From contig NZ_JANFXK010000011.1 in NCBI RefSeq assembly GCF_024459955.1, forward strand, positions 62,001 to 126,000: a stretch of DNA of 64,000 nt, written 5' to 3'. Origin of the DNA: Anaerovorax odorimutans. GTDB lineage: Bacteria; Bacillota; Clostridia; Peptostreptococcales; Anaerovoracaceae. Every line of letters starts with the position of its first letter. Position 1 is the first letter of the stretch. Position numbers and translations under genes: made by a program. Of the stretch, positions 51,185-59,349 are shown piece by piece. The notes beneath the pieces are model-generated. The model searched no databases, was not told the origin of the DNA, and worked only from the letters and a program-made list of their open reading frames with translations.

Positions 51185-51349
51185 TTTATCCTCTTTATGG
51201 TACTAAAGCTGTAACTGTTATAGATACAAATGTTTTAGCGTTCTATGGTTTATTATAAAGCCCCCGGGCCTTACAGTCAACAAAAGTCATCTTGCGCCAT
51301 GGGCGGGAATTAATAATACATTTTTTAATCCGTTGCCATAGCAGCCGCC

Positions 51350-52438
51350 CTATTTTGCTTTCAGTTCACTGCGATAGTTTTCCAGCTCTTTTTGCGCACC
51401 TTCGCGGAAAAAGTCTTTGGCGCTGAACAGTGCGAATCCCGCGCATTGCTGTTCCCTCAGCCGGGCGATCTGGCCGGCCAGAATATCGCTGTGCTTCCCC
51501 CACCCCGGGTCGTCGTCCTCACTCTTACCTGTGCGGTAAAGAGCCAGGCCCACGTAAAGGGGCAGCTTCTTTTTATTGATGGAAATCCATTCGTCCAGCG
51601 TATCCGTGAACATTTTTTTCCGCCACGCGGCGCTGTGTTCATCGGTCCAGTAGATTTGAGGAACGATATAATCCACATATCCGTCCTCTGACATCCAGGT
51701 CCGCACATCCGCTCCTATGGATTCGCAGTAGCCTGTGTTCCCCGCGGGGCTGATTCCAAACCGGAGGTTTTCTCCGTATTCCTTTACTTGCTGATACACG
51801 GCACGGATCATTTTATTGACATTGCCCATTTTTTCCGCTGTGGGAAGATTGGTGCTTTCCTGATAGAAATAATCATCAAAATGGATGCCGTCCACCTTAT
51901 AATTGTCCAGAATCTCCCTTACACTGGCCAGGATCTCCTCCGTAGATTCCTCCGCTGCCGGGTCGAGAATCGCTTCGTCCATATTGTGGTTCCGGTACGG
52001 GTTGAGCCAGGCGTGGATTTCCATGCGGTTCTTATGGGCCAGCTCTGTCATCACAGCAAGCGGGTCGTAGGAAATTTGCTCCTCCCTGTCCCATATATAT
52101 CTGCTCATGGGAAAACGGCTTGATGGATAGGCTGCGTCCCGAAAAGCCCGCACATGAAAATATACGGTGTTAATGGAGTTTTTTTCCGCCTCCGCAAAGA
52201 AAGCTTCCGCGTTCTTCCTGAACTGCTTCTCGTCCTGATTGTACAGACCCAGGCTTTTGAAATCCACATATGCCAGCCACACCGCCCGTACTTCTCCCGT
52301 TTCTTTGTTCTCTCTGCTGTGACAGGCTGCCGCTGCGATCGCTGCGGCCAGTAAGATTACCACCAGCACCAGAACGGTTATAAGCAGCTTTTCTTTTTTC
52401 GTCAGGCGGCGTTTCCGCCTTCTCCTTCTCCTTTTCAT
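51350..52438 (-). CDS. GHL10-family glycosidase, membrane-anchored
   Basis: A 362-residue paralogue of 49541-51184. It starts with an Arg/Lys-rich cytoplasmic stub (MKRRRRRRKRR) and a TM anchor (LLITVLVLVVILLAAAIAAAA), followed by the same barrel: EVRAVWLAYVDFKSLG, NTVYFHVRAFRDAAY, MEIHAWLNPYRNH, YKVDGIHFDDYFYQE and YIVPQIYWTDEH. It lacks the Fn3 domains. The start overlaps the stop of the dehydrogenase (ATGA) and no good ribosome site is seen, consistent with coupled translation. Together the two proteins give one anchored and one released form of the same activity. Confidence 0.88.
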   Translation of the reverse strand: MKRRRRRRKRRLTKKEKLLITVLVLVVILLAAAIAAAACHSRENKETGEVRAVWLAYVDFKSLGLYNQDEKQFRKNAEAFFAEAEKNSINTVYFHVRAFRDAAYPSSRFPMSRYIWDREEQISYDPLAVMTELAHKNRMEIHAWLNPYRNHNMDEAILDPAAEESTEEILASVREILDNYKVDGIHFDDYFYQESTNLPTAEKMGNVNKMIRAVYQQVKEYGENLRFGISPAGNTGYCESIGADVRTWMSEDGYVDYIVPQIYWTDEHSAAWRKKMFTDTLDEWISINKKKLPLYVGLALYRTGKSEDDDPGWGKHSDILAGQIARLREQQCAGFALFSAKDFFREGAQKELENYRSELKAK

Positions 52439-53346
52439 ACCAGACGGTTCAGGCGTTCGCCCCGAAGAAAGCTCTCCAGATTGGCCGCGCAGGTTTCGAT
52501 GACAACGCGCCGCGTCTCGACAGGGCTAAATCCGATATGCGGCGTTATATAACAATTTTTAAGCCCTACCAGAGGGTTGCCCGGCTCCGGAGGTTCCTGC
52601 GTCAGCACATCCAGCCCCGCGCCGGAAAGCTTTCCGGATCTGAGGGCTTCCGCCAGAGCCTCTTCATCCACAAGACCGCCCCGCGCCGTATTGATGAGTA
52701 TGGCACCGTCCTTCATTCTGCCTATAAGCTCACGATTGATCATTTTTTCCGTTTCTGGCGTCAGCGGGCAGTGGAGGGATATCACATCGGACTTGACCGC
52801 CGCTTCCCGGTCCCGGCTGTAGACGTTGACTTTCATGCCGAAGGCTTCTGCGATTTCCGCTACCTTTCTGCCAATATTCCCATAGCCCACAATTCCGATG
52901 GATCTGCCTGCAAGCAGGGTAATGGGGGCCTCAAGGAAAATCGGCTGCTTGCTGTCCTTCCACTCCCCCGCGGCAATGGACCGATCATACAGATCCACCC
53001 GGTTGGCTACCGAAAGCAGCAGAGAAATGGCCTGCTGCGCCACTGCGTCGGTGGAATAGGCCGGCACATTGGCCACGGCGATACCCAGCTCTTCGGCGGC
53101 AGCCAGATCCACATGGTTAAAACCGGTAGCTGCGATCCCGATAAATTTTAAGGCCGGGCACTTTTCCATCACTTCTCTTCCGAGGCCGCAGGAATCAATC
53201 AAAACCGCTTCAGCCTCCCGCAGATGCTCTTCAAGTTCCTCCGCCGATGTCCTTTCATAATTTTTGAACTCGCCCAGTTTTTCGATGGGCTCCCAGGAAA
53301 TATCCCCCGGGTTAACGACTCCGCTGTCTAAAAAAATAATTTTCAT
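52435..53346 (-). CDS. D-isomer specific 2-hydroxyacid dehydrogenase
   Basis: A 303-residue NAD(P)-dependent enzyme. Rossmann loop SIGIVGYGNIGRKVAEIAEAF, substrate-binding ATGFNHVDL and the catalytic Arg, Glu and His in INTARGGLVDEEAL, DVLTQEPPEP and ITPHIGFSP are all in place. Closest in style to glycerate dehydrogenase/hydroxypyruvate reductase, but the substrate is unproven. GAGGAGA precedes the ATG, with no gap after the M16 peptidase stop (53347). Confidence 0.92.
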   Translation of the reverse strand: MKIIFLDSGVVNPGDISWEPIEKLGEFKNYERTSAEELEEHLREAEAVLIDSCGLGREVMEKCPALKFIGIAATGFNHVDLAAAEELGIAVANVPAYSTDAVAQQAISLLLSVANRVDLYDRSIAAGEWKDSKQPIFLEAPITLLAGRSIGIVGYGNIGRKVAEIAEAFGMKVNVYSRDREAAVKSDVISLHCPLTPETEKMINRELIGRMKDGAILINTARGGLVDEEALAEALRSGKLSGAGLDVLTQEPPEPGNPLVGLKNCYITPHIGFSPVETRRVVIETCAANLESFLRGERLNRLV

Positions 53347-54627
53347 TTATTTCTCCTCATCAAGCTGCTGCAAAATTTCTCGCATTTCGCGCTCTAGTTT
53401 TTTGGTTTTCTTCCCCTTTACGGTCACGGTCAGATTATTCAGGGCGAAAATCTCTCTGGCAAGCCGGACAATATCCTCAGGCGTTACGCATATGAATTCC
53501 TCCCTGCGTTTTGCCAGATCCGAGCAGGTGTGGCCCAGAATATGGGCTTCGTAAGCCTGCGTCCAATTGAGGTTGGAGGCATGATCCAGAATCAGTTCAC
53601 TGTTATCAATGTACACGGCTTTTACATAATCCAGTTCATCGCGAATCCCTTTTTTCAGTTCGCAGAACAGCTCCATCACAATCCTGACAGAATCCAGCAG
53701 CCGCAAAGGCTGCACTTCGTATTGAAAATACAGGCTGCCAATATTGCTGTACTGTTCCAGGCCCGGGTCAAAGCTGTAGATATAGCCGGATTGTTCGGAA
53801 AGGGCCTGGTGTATCTTGGAATTTTCACAGTCAAAGAGAATATCGTAAAGCAGCATGTAAGCTGCCTGCGAATATTTTCTGCTGTCAATGTCAAAGGAAA
53901 AGCGCACCACCGTATCCGAGCTTTTTTTGATGGCCAGTCTGCCTTGTCTGAGAAAAAAGTCCTTGGGCACAGGCGCCATATTGGTCCGCTCCACAGAGGA
54001 TGTTTTTATATGGCAGTTTTCCACCGCATCCGCCAGATAGCGAATATCCGCTTCATCCGCACGACCTGTCACGTAAAAGAACAGGTTGTTGGAAACAAAG
54101 CATTCTTCATGGGCCCGCCTGAGGGTCCCCTTTCCCATTTTGTCCAGTCCTGTGCTTTTTCCGGTTATGGGCCGCACCAGGGAGGTCCCGTTCCAGACGA
54201 TTTCATTTGTAAAGTATCCAAGGGAGCCTCTTTCATCATCTTCCCGGATCTCAGCTTTGATACGCTTGCGTTCAATATCAATCTCTGCTGCGGGAAGGTC
54301 GATGGCTTCGAACAGCTTCACAAAGACATCAATGGCTTCCCGGATATGCTTGCTGGCGCCGGTAATCTCAAACTGCACGAATTCCTTGTAGGTACAGGCG
54401 TTGAACATAAGCCCCAGCCGGTCCAGATACGGGTAAAGCTGTCCGTCCATGAGCCAATTGATATTGCGGATCACCACATGCTCCAGAAAGTGGGTCACTC
54501 CGTTTTCTTCCTCTGTTTCATACATACTTCCTGCTTTGAGATACAGTCCGATGCAGAAGCTGTGAAGATGCTGACCGGGATAAGAGAATATTTCCACATG
54601 ATTTTTGGTAACGAATTTTTGCTCCAT
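53347..54627 (-). CDS. M16-family zinc peptidase
   Basis: A 426-residue insulinase-like protein. The inverted zinc motif HxxEH is present as VTHFLEHVV (about residues 44-50), and the downstream Glu of the family lies in AEIDIERKRIKAEIREDDER. The second half is the structural repeat typical of M16B. Cytoplasmic, with no signal peptide. ATG immediately follows the fumarase beta-subunit stop, with GGAGAG inside that gene. The substrate is unknown; the constant company of fumarase genes may reflect only shared expression. Confidence 0.88.
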   Translation of the reverse strand: MEQKFVTKNHVEIFSYPGQHLHSFCIGLYLKAGSMYETEEENGVTHFLEHVVIRNINWLMDGQLYPYLDRLGLMFNACTYKEFVQFEITGASKHIREAIDVFVKLFEAIDLPAAEIDIERKRIKAEIREDDERGSLGYFTNEIVWNGTSLVRPITGKSTGLDKMGKGTLRRAHEECFVSNNLFFYVTGRADEADIRYLADAVENCHIKTSSVERTNMAPVPKDFFLRQGRLAIKKSSDTVVRFSFDIDSRKYSQAAYMLLYDILFDCENSKIHQALSEQSGYIYSFDPGLEQYSNIGSLYFQYEVQPLRLLDSVRIVMELFCELKKGIRDELDYVKAVYIDNSELILDHASNLNWTQAYEAHILGHTCSDLAKRREEFICVTPEDIVRLAREIFALNNLTVTVKGKKTKKLEREMREILQQLDEEK

Positions 54628-55185
54628 TTACTTTCTGCTCTCCAGATATGCCGCTCTGCCTTCCTGATACAGATCCCCGCCGTGACTGTCTAAAACCACG
54701 GTCACCGGAAAATCCTTTACCTGCAGCCTGCGCACAGCCTCTGCTCCCAGATCGTCGAAGGCGATGATTTCAGCTGTCTCTACCCGCTGGGCCATCAGGG
54801 CCCCGGCTCCGCCAATGGCTGCGAAATACACCGCTCCGTTTCTCAGCACCGCCTCTTTTACTTCCTGTGAACGCTGGCCCTTGCCGATCATTCCCGTCTC
54901 GCCCAGATCCAGCAGGGTCGGCGCGTAGGCGTCCATGCGGTAGCTGGTGGTAGGGCCGGCGGAACCGATGGGATTTCCCGGTTTCTCCGGTGTGGGACCC
55001 ACATAATAAATGACCGCGTTTTTTATATCAAAGGGCAGCGTTTCTCCCTTTTCCAGCATTTCCACCATCCGCTTATGAGCGGCGTCTCTGGCCGTATACA
55101 CGGTTCCTGTCAGCAATACTGTGTCGCCGGCTTTCAGATCCTCAAATTTCTCCTTTGTAAAAGGTCCGTTAATTCTGTATTCCAT
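54628..55185 (-). CDS. Class I fumarate hydratase, beta subunit
   Basis: A 185-residue protein equal to the C-terminal domain of Fe-S fumarases. Motifs: LKAGDTVLLTGTVYTARDAA, YYVGPTPEKPGNPIGSAGPT and AYAPTLLDLGETGMIGKG. With the alpha subunit it interconverts fumarate and malate in anaerobes. It lies 10 bp after the alpha gene and directly abuts the M16 gene. Confidence 0.95.
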   Translation of the reverse strand: MEYRINGPFTKEKFEDLKAGDTVLLTGTVYTARDAAHKRMVEMLEKGETLPFDIKNAVIYYVGPTPEKPGNPIGSAGPTTSYRMDAYAPTLLDLGETGMIGKGQRSQEVKEAVLRNGAVYFAAIGGAGALMAQRVETAEIIAFDDLGAEAVRRLQVKDFPVTVVLDSHGGDLYQEGRAAYLESRK

Positions 55186-55195
55186 AAAAATCTCC

Positions 55196-56038
55196 TTATA
55201 AAACCATTTCTGCGTGTCTCGATACGTGGCAGTTGATGTTGACCGCTACCGGAAGACCTGCTATATGAGTAGGCGCAGTCTTGATTTTTACGGACAGAGC
55301 AGTCGTCTCTCCACCAAAACCCTGCGGCCCGATTCCCAAAGCGTTGATCCGCGTCAGCAGCTCTTCTTCCATTTCCGCGTAGTACGGATCGCTGTTTTCC
55401 TCGTCAAAGGGAATCAGCAGCGCTTCCTTAGCCATCAATGCCACTTTGTCAAAGGTGCCTCCGATCCCCACGCCCACCACGATGGGCGGACATGGGTTGG
55501 CGCCGGCCTCTTCACAGACTTTAACCACAAAGTCCTTTACCCCCTCCGCACCGGCAGACGGCGGCAGCATTTTAATCTGACTCATATTTTCCGAGCCGAA
55601 TCCTTTGGGCGCAAATACGACCTTCACCTTGTCTCCGCTGACAATCTCATAATGAATGTGCGCTGGGGTATTATCCTTGGTATTGACTCTCCGCAGAGGG
55701 TCCCTGACCACTGACTTTCTCAGGAAACCTTCGCCGTATCCCCTGCGAACGCCTTCATTGACCGCATCTGTAACAGAACCTCCGGTCAAATGAACATCCT
55801 GTCCGATCTCCAAAAACACACAGGCCATTCCCGTGTCCTGGCACAGCGGCAATACGCCCTCCTCTGCAATGGTGATATTTTCTTCTATCTTTTCCAAAAC
55901 GCCTTTGGCTACCGGCCAGGGTTCCTTTTCAGTCCTGCCGGAAATGGCGCGCTTTACGTCATTGCTCAAAAAATGGTTGGTCTGTTTTGCCATTTTTTCC
56001 ACAGCCGCCGTAATCTCTTTTACATCGAGTGTTCTCAT
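55196..56038 (-). CDS. Class I fumarate hydratase, alpha subunit
   Basis: A 280-residue subunit that carries the catalytic [4Fe-4S] cluster; cysteines lie in VLPLCQDTGMACVFLEIG, KVCEEAGANPCPPIVVGVGI and the C-terminal NINCHVSRH. ATG 56038 (MRTLDVKEI) with GGGAGGAATT upstream fits the family; a frame reaching further upstream lacks a ribosome site. First gene of a run fumarase alpha, fumarase beta, M16 peptidase, dehydrogenase, GHL10. Confidence 0.95.
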   Translation of the reverse strand: MRTLDVKEITAAVEKMAKQTNHFLSNDVKRAISGRTEKEPWPVAKGVLEKIEENITIAEEGVLPLCQDTGMACVFLEIGQDVHLTGGSVTDAVNEGVRRGYGEGFLRKSVVRDPLRRVNTKDNTPAHIHYEIVSGDKVKVVFAPKGFGSENMSQIKMLPPSAGAEGVKDFVVKVCEEAGANPCPPIVVGVGIGGTFDKVALMAKEALLIPFDEENSDPYYAEMEEELLTRINALGIGPQGFGGETTALSVKIKTAPTHIAGLPVAVNINCHVSRHAEMVL

Positions 56039-56217
56039 AATTCCTCCCTGTTTGTCCTCATTTATAAATATGCCAGCTGGGCTTCCCATATGTTTAAAAA
56101 CATCGATCCTTTTGCACCGTTCCCTGCGTCCTGCACATATCAAACGAAAGCCCCAGTTCTGCTTTTCCTATTATACGCTAAAACCCTTTCCCATACAAGG
56201 CAGGACCAATTTACACA

Positions 56218-56262
56218 TTTACATTTATTTCCAAATATTATATAATTGTAAATAAATGTAAA
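56218..56262 (+). promoter_or_regulatory. Rpn promoter inside a 13-bp inverted repeat
   Basis: TTTACA (56218-56223) and TATAAT (56241-56246) are spaced 17 bp. The -35 element is part of TTTACATTTATTT, repeated inverted as AAATAAATGTAAA (56250-56262), so both arms flank the -10. A perfect arrangement for a repressor or for a symmetric, weakly divergent promoter. Confidence 0.65.
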
Positions 56263-56286
56263 TCAAAGAAAGGAGAATTTTTACTT

Positions 56287-57378
56287 ATGCTGACTCTAAA
56301 AAATGACATCATCTTTAAAGCCGTTTATGCCAGAGAGGATAAAGCCTGCAAACAGGCGCTTATCGCTGTATTGAACCTGATTTTAGACCGCCGGGATGAT
56401 CCTATCACCTCAATTTCTTACAGAAATCCCTTCAATATCCGGGAACAGCCCGACCAAAAAGAAAGCATTCTGGACATCAAAGCCGAAACTACAGATGGAG
56501 AGCTGCTGAATCTGGAGATTCATCTGGTCTACGATCCGTATTTCATCAACCGCAATATCTATTATCAAAGCGGGATCATCACACAGTCCTTGGAAAGCGG
56601 GGAAACCTATGATAAAATAAAGAAAACAATCAGCATCTATATCGTTGATTTTTCCCTGTTTCGCAAAACGGATCAGTTCCACTGCTGCTTTATGCTCAAG
56701 GAAGTTCGGGAGAATTTTCTGCTGACAGACCTGCTGCAGATGCACTACCTCGAGCTGCCGAAGGTCAACCCTGGCCGCCGCAGACAGGTGTCCCAACTGA
56801 CTGAACTGGAACGATATCTGGAGTATCTGCGATACGCCGGCGATCCGGAAGAAGCCGCTTATGTGGCAGAGTTGAAATCACAGGGAGGAAAGGAGATCGC
56901 TATGACCGAAACACTGTTGAAAAAAGCTACAGCTGATGAGATCATCCGGGAGCAGGCCATATCCCGGGACAAATTCCGAATGCAGCAGCGCCATCAAAAA
57001 CAATACATCAGGATGCTGCAGGAAGAAGCTGAAATGGCCCAAGAAGAGGCTGAAAAAGCCCAGGAAGACGCTAGGCAGGCTCAGGCAGAAGCCAGACAGG
57101 CTCAAGAAACAGCAAGGCAGGCCCAGGCGGAAGCAAAGCAGGCCCAAGAAGGCATTAAACAGTCTTTGGAAGAGGCTGAACAGGCCCGAAAAGAGACTAA
57201 GCAGGCCCAGTCGAAAGCAAAGCAGGCCCAAGAAAAAACTATGAAAGTTCAAGAGGAAGCTGCGGCAAAGGAACAAGCCTTTATAAAAAAGATGTACGCC
57301 AGCGGCATATCCCTTACACAGATCTCAGAAATCACAGATCTGCCGGAAGCTGTTCTGAAAAAACTTCTGAACCGGTAA
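56287..57378 (+). CDS. Rpn-family recombination-promoting nuclease
   Basis: A 363-residue PD-(D/E)XK protein of the Rpn/transposase_31 group. N-terminal NDIIFKAVYAREDK is the family start; SILDIKAETTDGELLNLEIH holds the catalytic Asp 63 and the Glu 77 with the E-x-H variant of E-x-K. Residues ~235-330 form a coiled coil built from imperfect 7-residue units of the type RQAQAEA, followed by a C-terminal helix-turn-helix-like segment (GISLTQISEITDLPEAVLKK). Such proteins make DNA nicks that promote recombination and have been linked to mobile-element spread and defence. AAAGGAG precedes the ATG. Confidence 0.85.
   Translation: MLTLKNDIIFKAVYAREDKACKQALIAVLNLILDRRDDPITSISYRNPFNIREQPDQKESILDIKAETTDGELLNLEIHLVYDPYFINRNIYYQSGIITQSLESGETYDKIKKTISIYIVDFSLFRKTDQFHCCFMLKEVRENFLLTDLLQMHYLELPKVNPGRRRQVSQLTELERYLEYLRYAGDPEEAAYVAELKSQGGKEIAMTETLLKKATADEIIREQAISRDKFRMQQRHQKQYIRMLQEEAEMAQEEAEKAQEDARQAQAEARQAQETARQAQAEAKQAQEGIKQSLEEAEQARKETKQAQSKAKQAQEKTMKVQEEAAAKEQAFIKKMYASGISLTQISEITDLPEAVLKKLLNR
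57040..57260 (+). repeat. Imperfect 21-bp repeat in Rpn tail
   Basis: About ten degenerate copies of a 21-bp unit (GCCAGACAGGCTCAAGAAAC type) encode the coiled-coil RQAQAEA heptads; such arrays can change copy number by slippage. Confidence 0.75.
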
Positions 57379-57459
57379 TTCAGGCTGCCGCCGGGTGGGA
57401 CCGGCCTCAGGGCAGCAAGTAATTCACAAAATACAACGTTTAAAAGTACCCACTTTTAA

Positions 57460-57502
57460 GCAAGCAGCACGGATATCGTTATCCGCACTGGTTGCTTTTT
57501 TT
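57460..57502 (+). terminator. Terminator of the Rpn gene
   Basis: A hairpin with CGGATA/TATCCG core and GCAA...TTGC ends followed by T7, about 80 bp past the stop; 57503-57576 to the asrC stop is otherwise empty. Confidence 0.8.
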
Positions 57503-57576
57503 ATGCAGGAAATAGCGAATGTGTGACGTGGCATGCCCTGCCGAAATTTCACCTCGTTCGCCATCCATGAAAAATT

Positions 57577-58542
57577 TTAACGATAGCGGATGCCGCCCCA
57601 GTACAGCGGGCTTATGACTTCCGCTCCTTTGGGCAACTCCACATCCCGCATCGCCCATTTCAAAAATTCTTCCGTGCCGGTGCGGTCCACGATATATCCC
57701 ACATGCTCCTTGCCACCCGGCGCATTGGGATCAATATACTCTTTTACATAATCATATGTGTTGAGAATAATTTTGATGATGCTTTCCTCATCCACCCATT
57801 TGATGAAATCCACGCCCAGCCGCGGATTCTTTTTGCCGCTCCGCCCCAGAAGGGTCAGGCGGTAACGCTTTTCGCCCTCTCTGGTCCAAGCCCTGGTGGG
57901 ACAGGCCAGCGCGCATTCCCCGCAGCCGATGCAGGTCTTGGCATCCCGCTCCACCTTATAATTGCGGAAGGTCAGCGCTTCCACCGATTTGGTGCGGCAC
58001 TTTTTCACACAGGCCTCGCAGCCCACGCAGCGCTCCTTCTCATAATGGGGCCTGCTCATGCCCATGATGCCGAAGTCGTGCATCCGCACCTTGGCGCAAT
58101 CATTGGGACAGCCGGTCAGCGCGATCTTAAAATGAAGGTCATTGGGAAAAATCGCTTTTTCAATTCGCTGGGCAAAGGCGGAAGTATCATAGCAGGCATA
58201 GGGGCATACCCGGTTGCCGATACAAGCGGTCACGTTTCTCGTACCTGAGGAAGGATAGCCTTTTCCAGGCGTTTGCTGGTTGATGTTCAGCCCTTCAATA
58301 ATCGGCTGCAGCCGCTCATTGACAGCCGGCATATCCTCATAGCGGATTCCGGGGATCTCAAAGCCCTGTCTGCTTGTAATATGTACCGTGCCGTTGCCGA
58401 ACTCATCGGCGATGGCCTTTATCATACCCATATATTCTGTGGGCAGATGGCCTCCCGGCACCCGTACCCTGGAGGCTGTGATCCCTCTCACCTTGGTCAC
58501 GCGGAAGGCGTTTTTCTTCAAAGCTTTTGTATTGATATCCAT
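57577..58542 (-). CDS. asrC: Anaerobic sulfite reductase subunit C
   Basis: A 321-residue siroheme subunit that reduces sulfite to sulfide. The coupled siroheme-[4Fe-4S] cysteines are seen in NRVCPYACYDT and ALTGCPNDCAK. Two ferredoxin clusters follow: CVGCEACVKKC and CIGCGECALACP. The N-terminal GHLPTEYMGMIKAIADEFG is the usual sulfite-reductase half-domain. Third asr gene, 12 bp after asrB. Confidence 0.96.
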   Translation of the reverse strand: MDINTKALKKNAFRVTKVRGITASRVRVPGGHLPTEYMGMIKAIADEFGNGTVHITSRQGFEIPGIRYEDMPAVNERLQPIIEGLNINQQTPGKGYPSSGTRNVTACIGNRVCPYACYDTSAFAQRIEKAIFPNDLHFKIALTGCPNDCAKVRMHDFGIMGMSRPHYEKERCVGCEACVKKCRTKSVEALTFRNYKVERDAKTCIGCGECALACPTRAWTREGEKRYRLTLLGRSGKKNPRLGVDFIKWVDEESIIKIILNTYDYVKEYIDPNAPGGKEHVGYIVDRTGTEEFLKWAMRDVELPKGAEVISPLYWGGIRYR

Positions 58543-58554
58543 GTTTTTCCTCCT

Positions 58555-59349
58555 TTAATCCACCAGACGTATGCCTTTGGTAAAGTTGAACACCGGCCCG
58601 TCCAGGCAGATATAGGTGTCATCCACCTTGCAGTGACCGCACTTTCCGATGCCGCAGCACATTTTCCGCTCATGGGAAATCCAAATGTTTTCCTCCGCAA
58701 AGCCTCTCTTAAGAAGTGCGCCCGCAGCAAACTTCATCATCACAGGAGGGCCCACAACGACGGCCGCGGCCTTAGAAACGTCCGAAAGTTCAAGTCCGGG
58801 AATGAATTCTGTCACCAGGCCCACCTTACAGTCCTTAGTCTCTTCCCCGGAGTCCACTGTCAGAATCACATTCATCACCTTTCTCCAGCGCTGCAAATCC
58901 TTTTTAAAGAGAATATCGGTAGCTGACTTGAATCCGGCGATCAAAGTCATGGACTTGACCTCCTGAGGATGGGCGGCAAAGTAATCCACCACGCCCCGGA
59001 CCGGCGAAAGCCCCGTGCCCCCGGCCACGACGACCAGTTCTTTTCCTTTGTAGGTATCCACGTCAAATCCGTTTCCGTAGGGGCCTCTGAGAAACAAACG
59101 GTCGCCTTCATAGTGTTCAAAGATTTCGTCCGTCACCTTGCCCACCTTGCGAATGGTCAGATCGATGCTGCCCTCATCAATGCCGCTGACGGAAATGGGA
59201 GCCTCGCCGTATTTGGGAAGGGAAACCTCGAAAAACTGCCCCGGCTTCACATCCCCTTCGTAAGCCATGCGGAAGGTGTATTCGATATCCGTATGGCGGA
59301 TCACTTCTTTAACCTCTGAGAAAAAAGGAACATATTCATTCTGCATCAT
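58555..59349 (-). CDS. asrB: Anaerobic sulfite reductase subunit B
   Basis: A 264-residue FAD/NAD-binding subunit of the ferredoxin reductase fold: EVSLPKYGEAPISVSG (FAD), FLRGPYGNGFDVD, VVAGGTGLSPVRGVV (NAD) and a C-terminal Cys cluster CCGIGKCGHCKVDDTYIC that binds an iron-sulfur centre. It passes electrons from NADH toward AsrC. It overlaps asrA by 14 bp; AAGGAGG is 9 nt before the ATG. Confidence 0.96.
   Translation of the reverse strand: MMQNEYVPFFSEVKEVIRHTDIEYTFRMAYEGDVKPGQFFEVSLPKYGEAPISVSGIDEGSIDLTIRKVGKVTDEIFEHYEGDRLFLRGPYGNGFDVDTYKGKELVVVAGGTGLSPVRGVVDYFAAHPQEVKSMTLIAGFKSATDILFKKDLQRWRKVMNVILTVDSGEETKDCKVGLVTEFIPGLELSDVSKAAAVVVGPPVMMKFAAGALLKRGFAEENIWISHERKMCCGIGKCGHCKVDDTYICLDGPVFNFTKGIRLVD

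Noticed and set aside
53530-54693. 387-codon plus-strand frame opposite the M16 peptidase
   Set aside because: Antisense shadow; the minus strand holds a zinc motif and a coupled start.
57040-57260. CRISPR-like short repeats
   Set aside because: The repeat is contiguous, in frame and codes heptads within the Rpn gene; there are no spacers. No CRISPR array was seen elsewhere.
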